Source of the DNA: Bacillus mesophilus
Lineage (GTDB): Bacteria; Bacillota; Bacilli; Bacillales; SA4
Assembly (NCBI RefSeq): GCF_011008845.1
Contig: NZ_JAAIWM010000002.1
Coordinates: forward strand, 806,001-870,000
Direction: 5' to 3'
Length of the DNA stretch: 64,000 nucleotides
The notes under the pieces were generated by a model. That model was not told the origin of the DNA and made no database searches. It saw nothing but the letters and a program-made list of their open reading frames with translations. The position numbers were made by a program, and so were the translations under genes. Positions 47,520 through 56,931 of this stretch are shown here, one piece after another (position 1 is the stretch's first letter; every line of letters starts with the position of its first letter).

Positions 47520-47602
47520 AATAAGAAAACAATAAAAGCTGTATAACCTTTATTTTAAATGGATAGATTATAGTACTGTAATACATAAGAGGAGGAATTA
47601 GA

Positions 47603-47761
47603 ATGGACAGACACCCTATTTATACAGACTCTCTTGCAAATGTGTGGCATCATGAACTTTCTCCACAAGACACATTTAACTATGAAGCGGATGCACTTGA
47701 CTGGGATGATCAAGATCCATTTGATGAAGATAAAGATCAGAGGATTTCTTTTTACTTATAA
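47603..47761 (+). CDS. Small acidic protein, 52 aa
   Basis: 52 residues, very acidic in the second half (DWDDQDPFDEDKD), no hydrophobic segment. AGAGGAGGAATTAG before the ATG is a strong site. It diverges from the DUF2325 unit across the Fur boxes and is likely to share their control. Family not recognised. A fragment of the structured repeat and a terminator follow. Confidence 0.65.
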   Translation: MDRHPIYTDSLANVWHHELSPQDTFNYEADALDWDDQDPFDEDKDQRISFYL

Positions 47762-47766
47762 TTGAT

Positions 47767-47806
47767 AAAGAGCAAAAGGAGCAAGCGCCCTGGTAGCCCC
47801 ACGACA
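47767..47806 (+). repeat. Structured intergenic repeat, fragment G
   Basis: GCAAGCGCCCTGGTAGCCCC-ACGACATGC resembles the left arm of copies A and F, without a right arm. Confidence 0.6.
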
Positions 47807-47807
47807 T

Positions 47808-47841
47808 GCAAAAAAGAAGAGTAATCACTCTTCTTTTTTGT
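47808..47841. terminator. Bidirectional terminator before menE end
   Basis: AAAAAGAAGAGT and ACTCTTCTTTTT around a short loop. Confidence 0.9.
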
Positions 47842-47849
47842 TTACTTTG

Positions 47850-49331
47850 CTAACCTTTATCTATTTTTACTAATTCCTGAAGCTTATGACGCTGTAATTT
47901 ATTCGTAGCATTCCTTGGAAGCGAGGAAACGAAGTAAATTTGCTTAGGGACCTTATATTTGGCAAGTTGAGCTTTACAATAAGCTTCGACTTCCTGTGAG
48001 GTTAGCTCAACTCCTACAACAAACGCGACAGGAACCTGCCCCCACTTTTCATCTAAGATACCTACCACACCTGCTTCCGTTATTTTTGGATGTGATAAAA
48101 GAACACCTTCAATTTCGGCTGGATAAATATTTTCTCCGCCAGATATAATGAGATCCTTTCGTCGGTCTAGCACGAAGAGGAAGCCTTCATCATCAACATA
48201 GCCGATGTCACCAGTATGTAGCCACCCTTCTTTAATGGATGACTGAGTAGCTTCTGGCTGATTAAGGTATCCATAAGTAACCGTAGGACCTTTCACGACG
48301 ATCTCTCCAGCTTTCATTGCAGGTTGTTCTTCTCCATTCTCAATAATCTTAATTTGAGAGTGAAAGAGTGGTTTTCCAGCAGAGCCTAGTTTGTTCAAAC
48401 TGTCTTCGGGAGCTAGTGTAACAATTTGCGAAGCAGTTTCGGTCATCCCGTAGGTTTGAAAAACTGGAATATTATATTCCTTGCCTTTTTCTAATAAGAC
48501 TTTTGGGGCTGGACCTCCACCTAATAACACACATCTGAGGCTTGCTGGATAGCGAAAATGAAATCTCTCAAGATGGTCCACCATTTGTGTAAGCATCGTA
48601 CTAACAACCGATATCATCGTAACATTCTCTTCCATAATGGCACGATTTACTTTAATATGGTCAAATTGTTCTTGTACAATGACCTTCATCCCATAGATCA
48701 CACTTTTCATAAGGATGGATAAACCACTAACATGGAAAAACGGAACACAAGCTAACCAGCAATCATCTTGATGTATACCAAGATTAAGTGCTGAGCCTAT
48801 TGAACTCCAATAGTGATTGCCATAGGTTTGAATGACCCCTTTTGGCTTTCCGGTTGTCCCAGAGGTATACATAATCGTATCGATGTCCATCAAATTGAAC
48901 TCCTCTTGGATTCTAACATTTTCGTCTGGTTGAATATCATATAAAGTATCAAATGAAAATACTGGGATGTTTATTACTATATGTAAGCTAGTTGAAAATG
49001 TGGAATCTGTTACCAGAAATTCAGTATTAGCATCTTGAAGCTGCCAAGCGATTTCATTAGCTGTTAATCTCGTATTAAGTAAAACTGTGACACCACCAAG
49101 GTATTTAATAGCATGAATGACTTCAATCATTTCAATGCTATTATGAGATAATAGCCCAACTTTTGTGCCCTTTTGAATGCCAAGCGTAGATAATCTGCCG
49201 GCCATCTGCAATACTTGTGTATGTAAACTTGAAAAAGTAATCTCCCGTTCTCCCATTTTGAGAGCAACACGATTTGGAGTTAAAAAGGCCCTTTGTAACA
49301 GCCAATTGGGAACTTCCTGCTGAACCAACAT
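47850..49331 (-). CDS. menE: O-succinylbenzoate-CoA ligase MenE
   Basis: 493 residues, acyl-adenylate-forming family. The P-loop TMYTSGTTGKPKGV, the A5 motif TYGMTE, and GWLHTGDIG followed by DRRKDLIISGGENIYP and the C-terminal Lys segment LPRNATNKLQR are intact. It activates o-succinylbenzoate for menaquinone synthesis. It ends the men unit; no menC follows. A stem-loop lies between menB and menE. Confidence 0.95.
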   Translation of the reverse strand: MLVQQEVPNWLLQRAFLTPNRVALKMGEREITFSSLHTQVLQMAGRLSTLGIQKGTKVGLLSHNSIEMIEVIHAIKYLGGVTVLLNTRLTANEIAWQLQDANTEFLVTDSTFSTSLHIVINIPVFSFDTLYDIQPDENVRIQEEFNLMDIDTIMYTSGTTGKPKGVIQTYGNHYWSSIGSALNLGIHQDDCWLACVPFFHVSGLSILMKSVIYGMKVIVQEQFDHIKVNRAIMEENVTMISVVSTMLTQMVDHLERFHFRYPASLRCVLLGGGPAPKVLLEKGKEYNIPVFQTYGMTETASQIVTLAPEDSLNKLGSAGKPLFHSQIKIIENGEEQPAMKAGEIVVKGPTVTYGYLNQPEATQSSIKEGWLHTGDIGYVDDEGFLFVLDRRKDLIISGGENIYPAEIEGVLLSHPKITEAGVVGILDEKWGQVPVAFVVGVELTSQEVEAYCKAQLAKYKVPKQIYFVSSLPRNATNKLQRHKLQELVKIDKG

Positions 49332-49432
49332 AGTGTACCTCCAATAGTAGAATAACTAAACATCCTTGTCCCCAGACGTTAATGGTCAGTTTTTCTGATG
49401 TAACGCTATAGATATAAATTCCTATAAGCTCA

Positions 49433-49465
49433 GAAAAGCTTGATGGCCTATGCCATCAAGCTTTC
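49433..49465 (-). terminator. Internal stem-loop between menB and menE
   Basis: Minus strand AAGCTTGATGGC and GCCATCAAGCTT form a perfect 12-bp stem followed by TTCTG. It may end or attenuate transcription before menE. Confidence 0.65.
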
Positions 49466-49480
49466 ATGTTAATCTTAACC

Positions 49481-50299
49481 TTATGGGAAACGAGGGAATT
49501 GCTTAAAGTCTGGATTACGTTTCTCCTTGAAAGCGTCTCTTCCTTCTTTTGCCTCATCAGTTGTATAGTATAAAAGCGTTGCATCTCCAGCAAATTGCTG
49601 TAATCCTGCTAATCCATCAGTATCAGCATTCATAGCTGCTTTTATAAAGCGTAGAGCAGTTGGACTCTTTTCTAACATTTCTTTACACCATTGAACCGTT
49701 TCAGCTTCAAGCTGATCTAAAGGAACAACTGTGTTGACTAAGCCCATATCTAATGCTTCCTGAGCATTGTATTGGCGACATAAGAACCAAATTTCTCTAG
49801 CCTTTTTATGTCCTACGATACGTGCTAAGTAACCTGAACCGTATCCTGCATCAAAGCTTCCTACTTTAGGTCCAGTTTGTCCAAAAATTGCATTATCAGC
49901 TGCAATCGTTAAATCACAAACGATATGTAAAACGTGTCCTCCACCAATTGCATATCCAGAAACCATTGCTACAACAGGCTTCGGTATAACACGAATCAGT
50001 CTTTGTAAATCAAGAACATTTAAACGTGGGATTTGATCTTCACCAACGTACCCACCGTGTCCACGTACTTTCTGGTCTCCACCAGCACAAAATGCTTCAT
50101 CGCCAGCTCCAGCTAATACAATAACCCCAATGTTTTGATCGTCACGTGCATAAGCAAATGCATCAATTAATTCCATTACTGTCTTAGGGCGAAATGCATT
50201 TCTAACCTCTGGACGATTAATGGTAATTTTAGCAATTCCATTATGTGTTTCATACAAAATGTCTTCATACTTTCTTTCTGCAATCCATTCTACTGTCAT
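49481..50299 (-). CDS. menB: 1,4-dihydroxy-2-naphthoyl-CoA synthase MenB
   Basis: 272 residues, crotonase fold. Segments [44 protein letters not shown] and [15 protein letters not shown] are those of MenB. It closes the second ring of the naphthoquinone from OSB-CoA. TAAGGAGGAATTTTC precedes the ATG. Follows menH by 55 bp. Confidence 0.97.
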   Translation of the reverse strand: MTVEWIAERKYEDILYETHNGIAKITINRPEVRNAFRPKTVMELIDAFAYARDDQNIGVIVLAGAGDEAFCAGGDQKVRGHGGYVGEDQIPRLNVLDLQRLIRVIPKPVVAMVSGYAIGGGHVLHIVCDLTIAADNAIFGQTGPKVGSFDAGYGSGYLARIVGHKKAREIWFLCRQYNAQEALDMGLVNTVVPLDQLEAETVQWCKEMLEKSPTALRFIKAAMNADTDGLAGLQQFAGDATLLYYTTDEAKEGRDAFKEKRNPDFKQFPRFP

Positions 50300-50354
50300 G
50301 AAAATTCCTCCTTAATGATTGTGGCTCAACACTTAAAAATTGATTTACCACAGC

Positions 50355-51170
50355 CTAGTGATTATTATTATGTAAAAACTCATCTACTATTTTACCAAAA
50401 ACATCGGGTTGTTCCACATGTATGGCATGCCCAACTCTCGGAATTTGAAAAACAATAGCTTGAGGAATACGCTGCTTCATCTTTTCTGCAATCTCACAAA
50501 ACTTTGGATCTAACTCACCACATAAAAGGAGTATGGGTTTTTTGATAGATGAAAGCTTGTCCCAGTATGATGGCTGAATGCCCGTTCCCATTCCTTTTAA
50601 ACTGTTAGCAAGTCCTACAGGATTATTTCGGAGCCTTTGTTCCCGAATCTTATCTTTTACCTGCTTACTTAACATTTTTTGTGTTGAAAATAGAGGAATC
50701 TCCTCCCATTTGTTCACAAACGCCATGATACCATTGCTCAAAATGTCATCTGCTAATGTGTGATCTGCCTTTATACGAGTGAACCGTTCCTCTTCATCTA
50801 TCAAGCCTGGTGAGCTACTCTCTAGTATTAATGATTCTACCTTACTAGGATACATAATAGAAAACGCTAATGCGACTCTACCTCCCATTGAATAACCAAG
50901 AAGGTGAACCTTCGTTATAGACAAATGATCTAAAAGGTCGTGAAGATCACCACAAACCTTTTCAAACGAGTATCGATGATCCACCTCTGGTGAATGAGTT
51001 TGTCCATGCCCTATTAGATCAAGTGCAATCACCTTATATCGCTTAGATAATGATTCAACTAGGAAAGACCAATTTTCTTTGCACCCAGTGAATCCATGCA
51101 ATAATAGTATAGCTTGCCCCTCACCTTTTAGCATATAGGAATATGTGACACCATTCAACATAATCTCCAT
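50355..51170 (-). CDS. menH: SHCHC synthase MenH (YtxM)
   Basis: 271 residues from ATG 51170, two bases after the menD stop; the longer frame would sit inside menD. Alpha/beta hydrolase with LLHGFTGCKENW, nucleophile elbow GYSMGGRVAL and late His in RVGHAIHVEQP. It removes pyruvate from SEPHCHC in menaquinone synthesis. Its coupling to menD fits the next step in the path. Confidence 0.92.
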   Translation of the reverse strand: MEIMLNGVTYSYMLKGEGQAILLLHGFTGCKENWSFLVESLSKRYKVIALDLIGHGQTHSPEVDHRYSFEKVCGDLHDLLDHLSITKVHLLGYSMGGRVALAFSIMYPSKVESLILESSSPGLIDEEERFTRIKADHTLADDILSNGIMAFVNKWEEIPLFSTQKMLSKQVKDKIREQRLRNNPVGLANSLKGMGTGIQPSYWDKLSSIKKPILLLCGELDPKFCEIAEKMKQRIPQAIVFQIPRVGHAIHVEQPDVFGKIVDEFLHNNNH

Positions 51171-51172
51171 CG

Positions 51173-52915
51173 CTATATCTCTTGCAATCCATCTAATTGT
51201 TGAACTGCTTGATCCCATAGTTGACGGTGTAATAGTACATTCTGGCTACGATCTGTAGTAGGGACTTCAATTACTGATAGTTGCTTAGAGTTAAAACTAA
51301 TGGAAACAGCCTCTTCAAACTCACCCCACGAGCTTACCCTAGAGAATTGTCCATCATACATGGAAACGACTTTTTCATAGTCTAAATCTACAGGCGTTCC
51401 AAACAACTGCTCAAAATTTTTCTCTTCCTTAGCTTGTGGTAAAAAGGAGAAAATACCTCCACCATTATTATTTACCAATACAACTGTAATAGGAAGGGAA
51501 TGCATTTTACTAGCTAGTAATCCATTCAAATCATGATAGAAGGTAAGGTCTCCAACTAATAAAATTACTCTTTTTACCCTCGTGCTAATACCTAGAGCTG
51601 TCGAGATAATCCCGTCTATCCCATTTGCCCCCCTATTAGCAAATAAACGTATTCGTCTATCTTGAGCGAAGAAAAAAGTGTCAATATCGCGAATCGGCAT
51701 ACTATTACCGATAAATAAGCTCATATCTTCATCAAGCAGATTAACTAAGTGTCTAACTACATCTCCCTCAAAGTGAAAATCAGTTAGCTTAGAGCGCAAA
51801 ATCGGTTTCACTACTTCGTTTGCAACTTTCCACTTATTTAGATATTCTGATTCCCTAGCTTGTGGAACAGCTTCAACCATCTTGCTAACCTGATGACAGA
51901 AGTCAATTTCATTCATATGTACAAAATGTGTCCCAGTGAAAGTTGGGTCTCTCCATCCTTCATCTTGATCAATAATAAACTGATGCGAAACATCTGATTG
52001 AGATATAAACTGCATTAACAGTTTCGATACAGGCATAGCACCGAATCTGATAATAACCTCAGGTTTCATAGCCTGAAACATTTTAGTGCTTTTTAAAATG
52101 GTATCATAGCAATCAATAATGCACTCTTTTGAATGAGTACCGCTTCTGACCTGAGACAAAGGATCAGCTATTACAGGATAACCTAAGACTTCTGCCAAAG
52201 ATACGACAGCATCTGGAAACGCTTCTTGATCATGAGGACCACAAATGATGATCCCCTTTTTCTTATCTTGTATCTCCTGAATTAACGGAACCAGTTCCTC
52301 TGGAAGACTTTGCTTAGCATGAGAGTAAACTGCCTTTTCTATACCTATTAGGTTCCACTGAAGCTCCTCTAGATTGGGTAGAAGTGGCTCCCTTAAAGGA
52401 AAATTAAGGTGAACTACACCCGCTGGAGAAGATAAAGAAGTTGAAACCGCTCTAGTTGCAACACTATAAGCATAATGTAAGATATTAGTCGTACTTTCAG
52501 GTAAAGCCATTTCGACAAACCACTTACTGTATTTTCCATATAGTTCAATTTGATTAATCGCTTGTGGTGCTCCAACATCACGTAACTCATGCGGGCGGTC
52601 AGCTGTTAAAACAATGAGAGGTACCCTTGAATGGGTAGCCTCTACAATTGCTGGAAAATAGTTTGCAGCAGCAGTTCCGGAAGTACAAAGTAACGCAACT
52701 GGCTTTCTACTTGCTTTTGCTATACCTAAAGCAAAAAAAGCAGCAGAACGCTCATCAATGTTCATCCACGTTTTTATAGTAGGGTGCTCCTCCATTAGAA
52801 TGGCAATGGGGGTAGATCTCGAGCCTGGACTAATGACTACATCTTCGACTCCAGCTCTCACTAGCCCTTCAATAAAGGTAGCTAAATAATGTGTTAATGC
52901 TAGTTGATTACCCAT
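51173..52915 (-). CDS. menD: SEPHCHC synthase MenD
   Basis: 580 residues, thiamine-diphosphate enzyme. The N-terminal VEDVVISPGSRSTPIAI and the C-terminal ThDP/Mg segment GDLTFYHDLNGLL are diagnostic. It joins isochorismate and 2-oxoglutarate. Its start overlaps the end of menF by 8 bp. Confidence 0.96.
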   Translation of the reverse strand: MGNQLALTHYLATFIEGLVRAGVEDVVISPGSRSTPIAILMEEHPTIKTWMNIDERSAAFFALGIAKASRKPVALLCTSGTAAANYFPAIVEATHSRVPLIVLTADRPHELRDVGAPQAINQIELYGKYSKWFVEMALPESTTNILHYAYSVATRAVSTSLSSPAGVVHLNFPLREPLLPNLEELQWNLIGIEKAVYSHAKQSLPEELVPLIQEIQDKKKGIIICGPHDQEAFPDAVVSLAEVLGYPVIADPLSQVRSGTHSKECIIDCYDTILKSTKMFQAMKPEVIIRFGAMPVSKLLMQFISQSDVSHQFIIDQDEGWRDPTFTGTHFVHMNEIDFCHQVSKMVEAVPQARESEYLNKWKVANEVVKPILRSKLTDFHFEGDVVRHLVNLLDEDMSLFIGNSMPIRDIDTFFFAQDRRIRLFANRGANGIDGIISTALGISTRVKRVILLVGDLTFYHDLNGLLASKMHSLPITVVLVNNNGGGIFSFLPQAKEEKNFEQLFGTPVDLDYEKVVSMYDGQFSRVSSWGEFEEAVSISFNSKQLSVIEVPTTDRSQNVLLHRQLWDQAVQQLDGLQEI

Positions 52916-54308
52916 TCACTTTGCCTCCAATTGCAGTTAGCATTGGCTTAAACTTTATTTGGGTTTCCTCATATTCCATTACAGGCTCAGACTTCTCTAC
53001 AATTCCACACCCTGCAAACAAGGAAGCCTCTTTTTGTCTAACAAGACCTGAACGAATGGCAACAGCGAACTCACCATTCCCTTTGCTATCAATCCAGCCG
53101 ATAGGTCCTGCATACCAGCCCCGGTCTAAATGTTCCTGCTCCCTAATTTCAATAAGGGCTTTATCTTGAGGAAAGCCCCCCAATGCTGGCGTTGGATGCA
53201 GTTTCTCAACAATTGAGAGCAAATGAACATGTTCTCTAACCTTACCAGTAATTGGCGTGTAGAGATGTTGGATATCCTTTGCTTTAAAAATGACTGGCTC
53301 TTCCCCTGTCGTTAAACTTTCACAAACTTGCTCTAACTCTTGAGAGATCATTTCAACGACAAACTGGTGCTCCTCTAGATTCTTAACATCATGTAGTAAC
53401 TCTTCCTCTAGACGTTGATCTTCTTCATCTGATTGTCCTCTTTTTATCGACCCTGCTAGGCAGGTAGAAAGGATAGATTGCTCTGTCTTTTTGATTAACC
53501 GCTCCGGAGTGGCCCCGATAAAAGTTGACGATCCACTTTCCATTGCAAAAAGATAGCTAGTCGGCTGATTTTGTTGAAGATAATATAGGATAGAGGCAAT
53601 ATTAAAATCTTCGTCTGAATAAAGCCTTAATTCTCTCGCTAATACTGCTTTTTCCAGAATGCCTGCATTTATATTTGAAATCACATTTTCTATTGAATTC
53701 ATCCACTCTTTAACTTCCACTTCCTTCTCTATGAACGAGTGGTTTCGTGGAACAGTTTTCCTATTATCGGATCGTAATAAATTTTTCTGATCTTCGATAA
53801 GTTGCTGTGAAATCTTCTCTGGTTGATCTTGTGCTGTTACAATTTTATTGATTGTAAACCATGTATCTTCTTTTTCAATAGATAACATATATGTTGGTAA
53901 GTAAAATTTAGATTCTGGGAAGTCATTCCATAAGTCTGTGCGTTTCTTCTCAGGATCAAATGAAAAGCCACCAAATAGCTTAACTCCTATTGAGTGATTG
54001 GATTGGATAGAGGTTTGGATTAACTTTTTCCACTCTATTTCAATTTGCTCAAAGCGAGATACCTTTGAATCTGAAGTTGATATAACTTGTGATGCCCCAA
54101 GTCCTACAAACGTTGTAAACTGATCAGGTTCTTTCCAAAAGAAGCGTTCCCCAAAGAATTGTTTGTTTCCTGCTTGATAAAACATAAGGGGATCAACATA
54201 GTCAATACTCATACTTGAACTAACAAGTATAGGATGTCCAAGTTTACGGGCTTGGTCTATTCCTTCTTTGATGGTATCTAGTATGGATTTTTGTTGAGTG
54301 GTGATCAT
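52908..54308 (-). CDS. menF: Isochorismate synthase MenF
   Basis: 466 residues from ATG 54308, after GGGGGGAATGTG; the frame is open 21 codons further without support. The C-terminal chorismate-binding domain holds the Lys base (LEKAVLARE), FIGATPERL, HLYTPITGKV, HPTPALGGFP and GWYAGPIGW. It turns chorismate into isochorismate and begins the men path. A siderophore-type isochorismate synthase is possible by family, but the operon settles menaquinone. Confidence 0.94.
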   Translation of the reverse strand: MITTQQKSILDTIKEGIDQARKLGHPILVSSSMSIDYVDPLMFYQAGNKQFFGERFFWKEPDQFTTFVGLGASQVISTSDSKVSRFEQIEIEWKKLIQTSIQSNHSIGVKLFGGFSFDPEKKRTDLWNDFPESKFYLPTYMLSIEKEDTWFTINKIVTAQDQPEKISQQLIEDQKNLLRSDNRKTVPRNHSFIEKEVEVKEWMNSIENVISNINAGILEKAVLARELRLYSDEDFNIASILYYLQQNQPTSYLFAMESGSSTFIGATPERLIKKTEQSILSTCLAGSIKRGQSDEEDQRLEEELLHDVKNLEEHQFVVEMISQELEQVCESLTTGEEPVIFKAKDIQHLYTPITGKVREHVHLLSIVEKLHPTPALGGFPQDKALIEIREQEHLDRGWYAGPIGWIDSKGNGEFAVAIRSGLVRQKEASLFAGCGIVEKSEPVMEYEETQIKFKPMLTAIGGKVNG

Positions 54309-54511
54309 CACATTCCCCCCTAACCTAGTCATTTTACCGACATTTCTTTCATTAACTATATAAAAATACACCTGTCATTTCGGACTGTCAATAATAGTCC
54401 TACCGTTTCGATGATTCTTCCATATTTATATTGTATAGTTTTTGGCTTAAAGCATAAAGGAAAACGTTTCATTTCTTGTAAATAGATGTGCATTATTCCT
54501 TAATAAAAGCG

Positions 54512-54540
54512 TTGACACTCTTCCCTTCTTTACCTAAACT
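54512..54540 (+). promoter_or_regulatory. Sigma-A promoter of menA
   Basis: TTGACA, 17 bp, TAAACT, 36 bp before the menA start. The 267-bp gap to divergent menF also holds a small hairpin (GGACT/AGTCC near 54384). Confidence 0.7.
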
Positions 54541-54575
54541 ATATGTGATGTAGCTTAGAAAGAGGTGAAGCAGCT

Positions 54576-55508
54576 ATGCAAACTGAAGTAAATCAAAATG
54601 CAAATTACCACCCAAAGAGACATAATTGGCGAGTATGGTGGACTTTAACTAGACCGCATACACTTACAGCTGCGTTTGTACCTGTTTTTATAGGAACAGC
54701 ATTAGCTTTGCCATACACATCTATTAACGTACCTATGTTTATTATGATGTTGCTTGCTTGCCTAATTATTCAGGCAGCTACAAATATGATAAATGAGTAT
54801 TACGACTTTAAACGTGGTTTAGATCACGAAGGTTCAGTTGGAATTGGTGGTGCGATTGTCCGAGAAGGCGTTAAACCACAAACAGTCCTAAGGTTAGCCT
54901 TCATCCTATTTGGAGTTGCTGCCTTAATTGGAATTTATATCTGTATCCAAAGTAGCTGGTGGTTAGCTGTAATTGGAACGATATGCATGGCCGCAGGTTA
55001 TTTCTACACAGGTGGTCCAGTGCCGATTGCATATACACCATTTGGGGAAGCTGTTGCTGGATTATTCATGGGTAATATCATCATTCTGTTATCTTATTTT
55101 GTCCAAGCTGGCACCATTACACTAGAGAGCGTATTAATATCAATGCCCATTTCCATCTTAGTTGGTGCTATACTCTTGGCGAATAACATTAGAGATTTAG
55201 ATGGCGATCAAGAAAATGGACGCAGAACATTAGCGATTATTGTGGGTCGTAAAAATGCGATTAAAGTACTTGCAGGAATGTTTATTGTTTCCTATTTATG
55301 GGTGATTGTCCTGATTCTTTTAAATATTGCTTCTCCTTGGCTCTTGCTTGTATTATTAAGCATCCCTAAGCCAGTTCAAGCAACAAAAGGATTTATTGGG
55401 AAAACCATTCCTATTCAGATGATGCCTGCAATGAAAGCTACTGCTCAAACAAATACAATATTTGGATTATTAGTATCAATTGGATTAATACTAGCGTACA
55501 TTTTGTAA
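54576..55508 (+). CDS. menA: 1,4-dihydroxy-2-naphthoate polyprenyltransferase MenA
   Basis: 310 residues with about eight helices. UbiA-family Asp motifs are NMINEYYDFKRGLD and NNIRDLDGDQENGRRT. It joins the polyprenyl chain to DHNA in the membrane. AGAAAGGTGAAG precedes the ATG. Divergent from menF, so both parts of the path start at one locus. Confidence 0.95.
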   Translation: MQTEVNQNANYHPKRHNWRVWWTLTRPHTLTAAFVPVFIGTALALPYTSINVPMFIMMLLACLIIQAATNMINEYYDFKRGLDHEGSVGIGGAIVREGVKPQTVLRLAFILFGVAALIGIYICIQSSWWLAVIGTICMAAGYFYTGGPVPIAYTPFGEAVAGLFMGNIIILLSYFVQAGTITLESVLISMPISILVGAILLANNIRDLDGDQENGRRTLAIIVGRKNAIKVLAGMFIVSYLWVIVLILLNIASPWLLLVLLSIPKPVQATKGFIGKTIPIQMMPAMKATAQTNTIFGLLVSIGLILAYIL

Positions 55509-55537
55509 CAGTCTACTCATGTAGGCTGTTTTTTTAT
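55507..55537 (+). terminator. Terminator after menA
   Basis: CAGTCTAC and GTAGGCTG around TCAT, then seven T. Confidence 0.85.
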
Positions 55538-55645
55538 TACATCTATGTTTTCTTTAACATGGTGCATACTAATGTTGAAGTAGTTTCGACTTCTTCTGAT
55601 TTCTAATTAAACACCCTAAACACTATGAGAAAAGGAGGGAAACTC

Positions 55646-56410
55646 ATGATATCTGCTCTCCAAATTGATAAGTTTAAACAACATTTACTTTCAGATAAGC
55701 AGGCAATAGAGAATCGCTTTGAAAAAGTTGGTCATTACGACCTTGAACGCGGTGCGATTCATGAATCAATGGGGGAATTATCTAGCTATGATAACCACCC
55801 TGCTGATGATGCTACCGAACTATTTGAGCGTGAAAAGGATATTGCCTTAAACGAGCATACAGAGAAGGAATTAAAAGATATCACGCATGCACTACAAGCA
55901 ATAGAAGAAGGATCTTATGGCGTTTGTAAGGAATGTGGTAAGGAAATACCCGTAGAGCGTTTAGAAGCATTACCAACAGCCCTCTATTGTAAAGAACATT
56001 CACCAGAGCAACTAGAATCTCATGAGCGTCCAGTCGAGGAAGATATTCTTATGCCAGCCTTTGGTCGATTTGAATATGATGAATCAGAAGGTACTGCGTT
56101 TGATGCAGAAGATTCCTGGCAAGAGGTCGCTCGCTATGGTACCTCTGAGACACCATCTGATATTGACATGGAAGTAGAGCACTACAATGATGCCTACGTT
56201 GAATCAGAAGATCCAGTTGGATATGTAGAGGATTATGAGAATTTTATCGGAACCGATATAGAGGGTAAAAATATCACTGTGTATCCAAACCATCAACATA
56301 AATCATATGAAGATTTATTAGATGAAGCTGGAACTATGACGATATTTGGAGATCTTCCAGCAGGTGAAAAAGAACCTTATACAGAGGAAGGTCAGGATTA
56401 TTACCGTTAA
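55646..56410 (+). CDS. yteA: YteA, DksA/TraR-type zinc-finger protein
   Basis: 254 residues from ATG 55646, behind AAAGGAGGGAAACTC. An N-terminal coil is followed by the DksA/TraR finger near residue 93: GVCKECGKEIP ... ALYCKEH, with a fourth position His instead of Cys. The acidic C-terminal half is specific to the YteA group (TIGR02890), found in spore formers. Target unknown; RNA polymerase binding is only suggested by the fold. Confidence 0.9.
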   Translation: MISALQIDKFKQHLLSDKQAIENRFEKVGHYDLERGAIHESMGELSSYDNHPADDATELFEREKDIALNEHTEKELKDITHALQAIEEGSYGVCKECGKEIPVERLEALPTALYCKEHSPEQLESHERPVEEDILMPAFGRFEYDESEGTAFDAEDSWQEVARYGTSETPSDIDMEVEHYNDAYVESEDPVGYVEDYENFIGTDIEGKNITVYPNHQHKSYEDLLDEAGTMTIFGDLPAGEKEPYTEEGQDYYR

Positions 56411-56419
56411 GTAGCAATG

Positions 56420-56456
56420 AAAAAAAAGCAGTCCTTTTAAGGACTGCTTTTATATG
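56420..56456. terminator. Bidirectional terminator, yteA / cspD
   Basis: AAAAGCAGTCCTT and AAGGACTGCTTTT form a perfect stem. Confidence 0.9.
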
Positions 56457-56461
56457 TTGGA

Positions 56462-56850
<389 letters not shown>

Positions 56851-56879
56851 ACTATATCATAGGTAAATTTTTACGTCAA
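56851..56879 (-). promoter_or_regulatory. Sigma-A promoter of cspD
   Basis: TTGACG, 17 bp, TATAGT. Confidence 0.8.
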
Positions 56880-56931
56880 TGAAAAAAGTGCCATTACCAT
56901 TGACAAATCCCGATGTTACTGGATGATGCTA

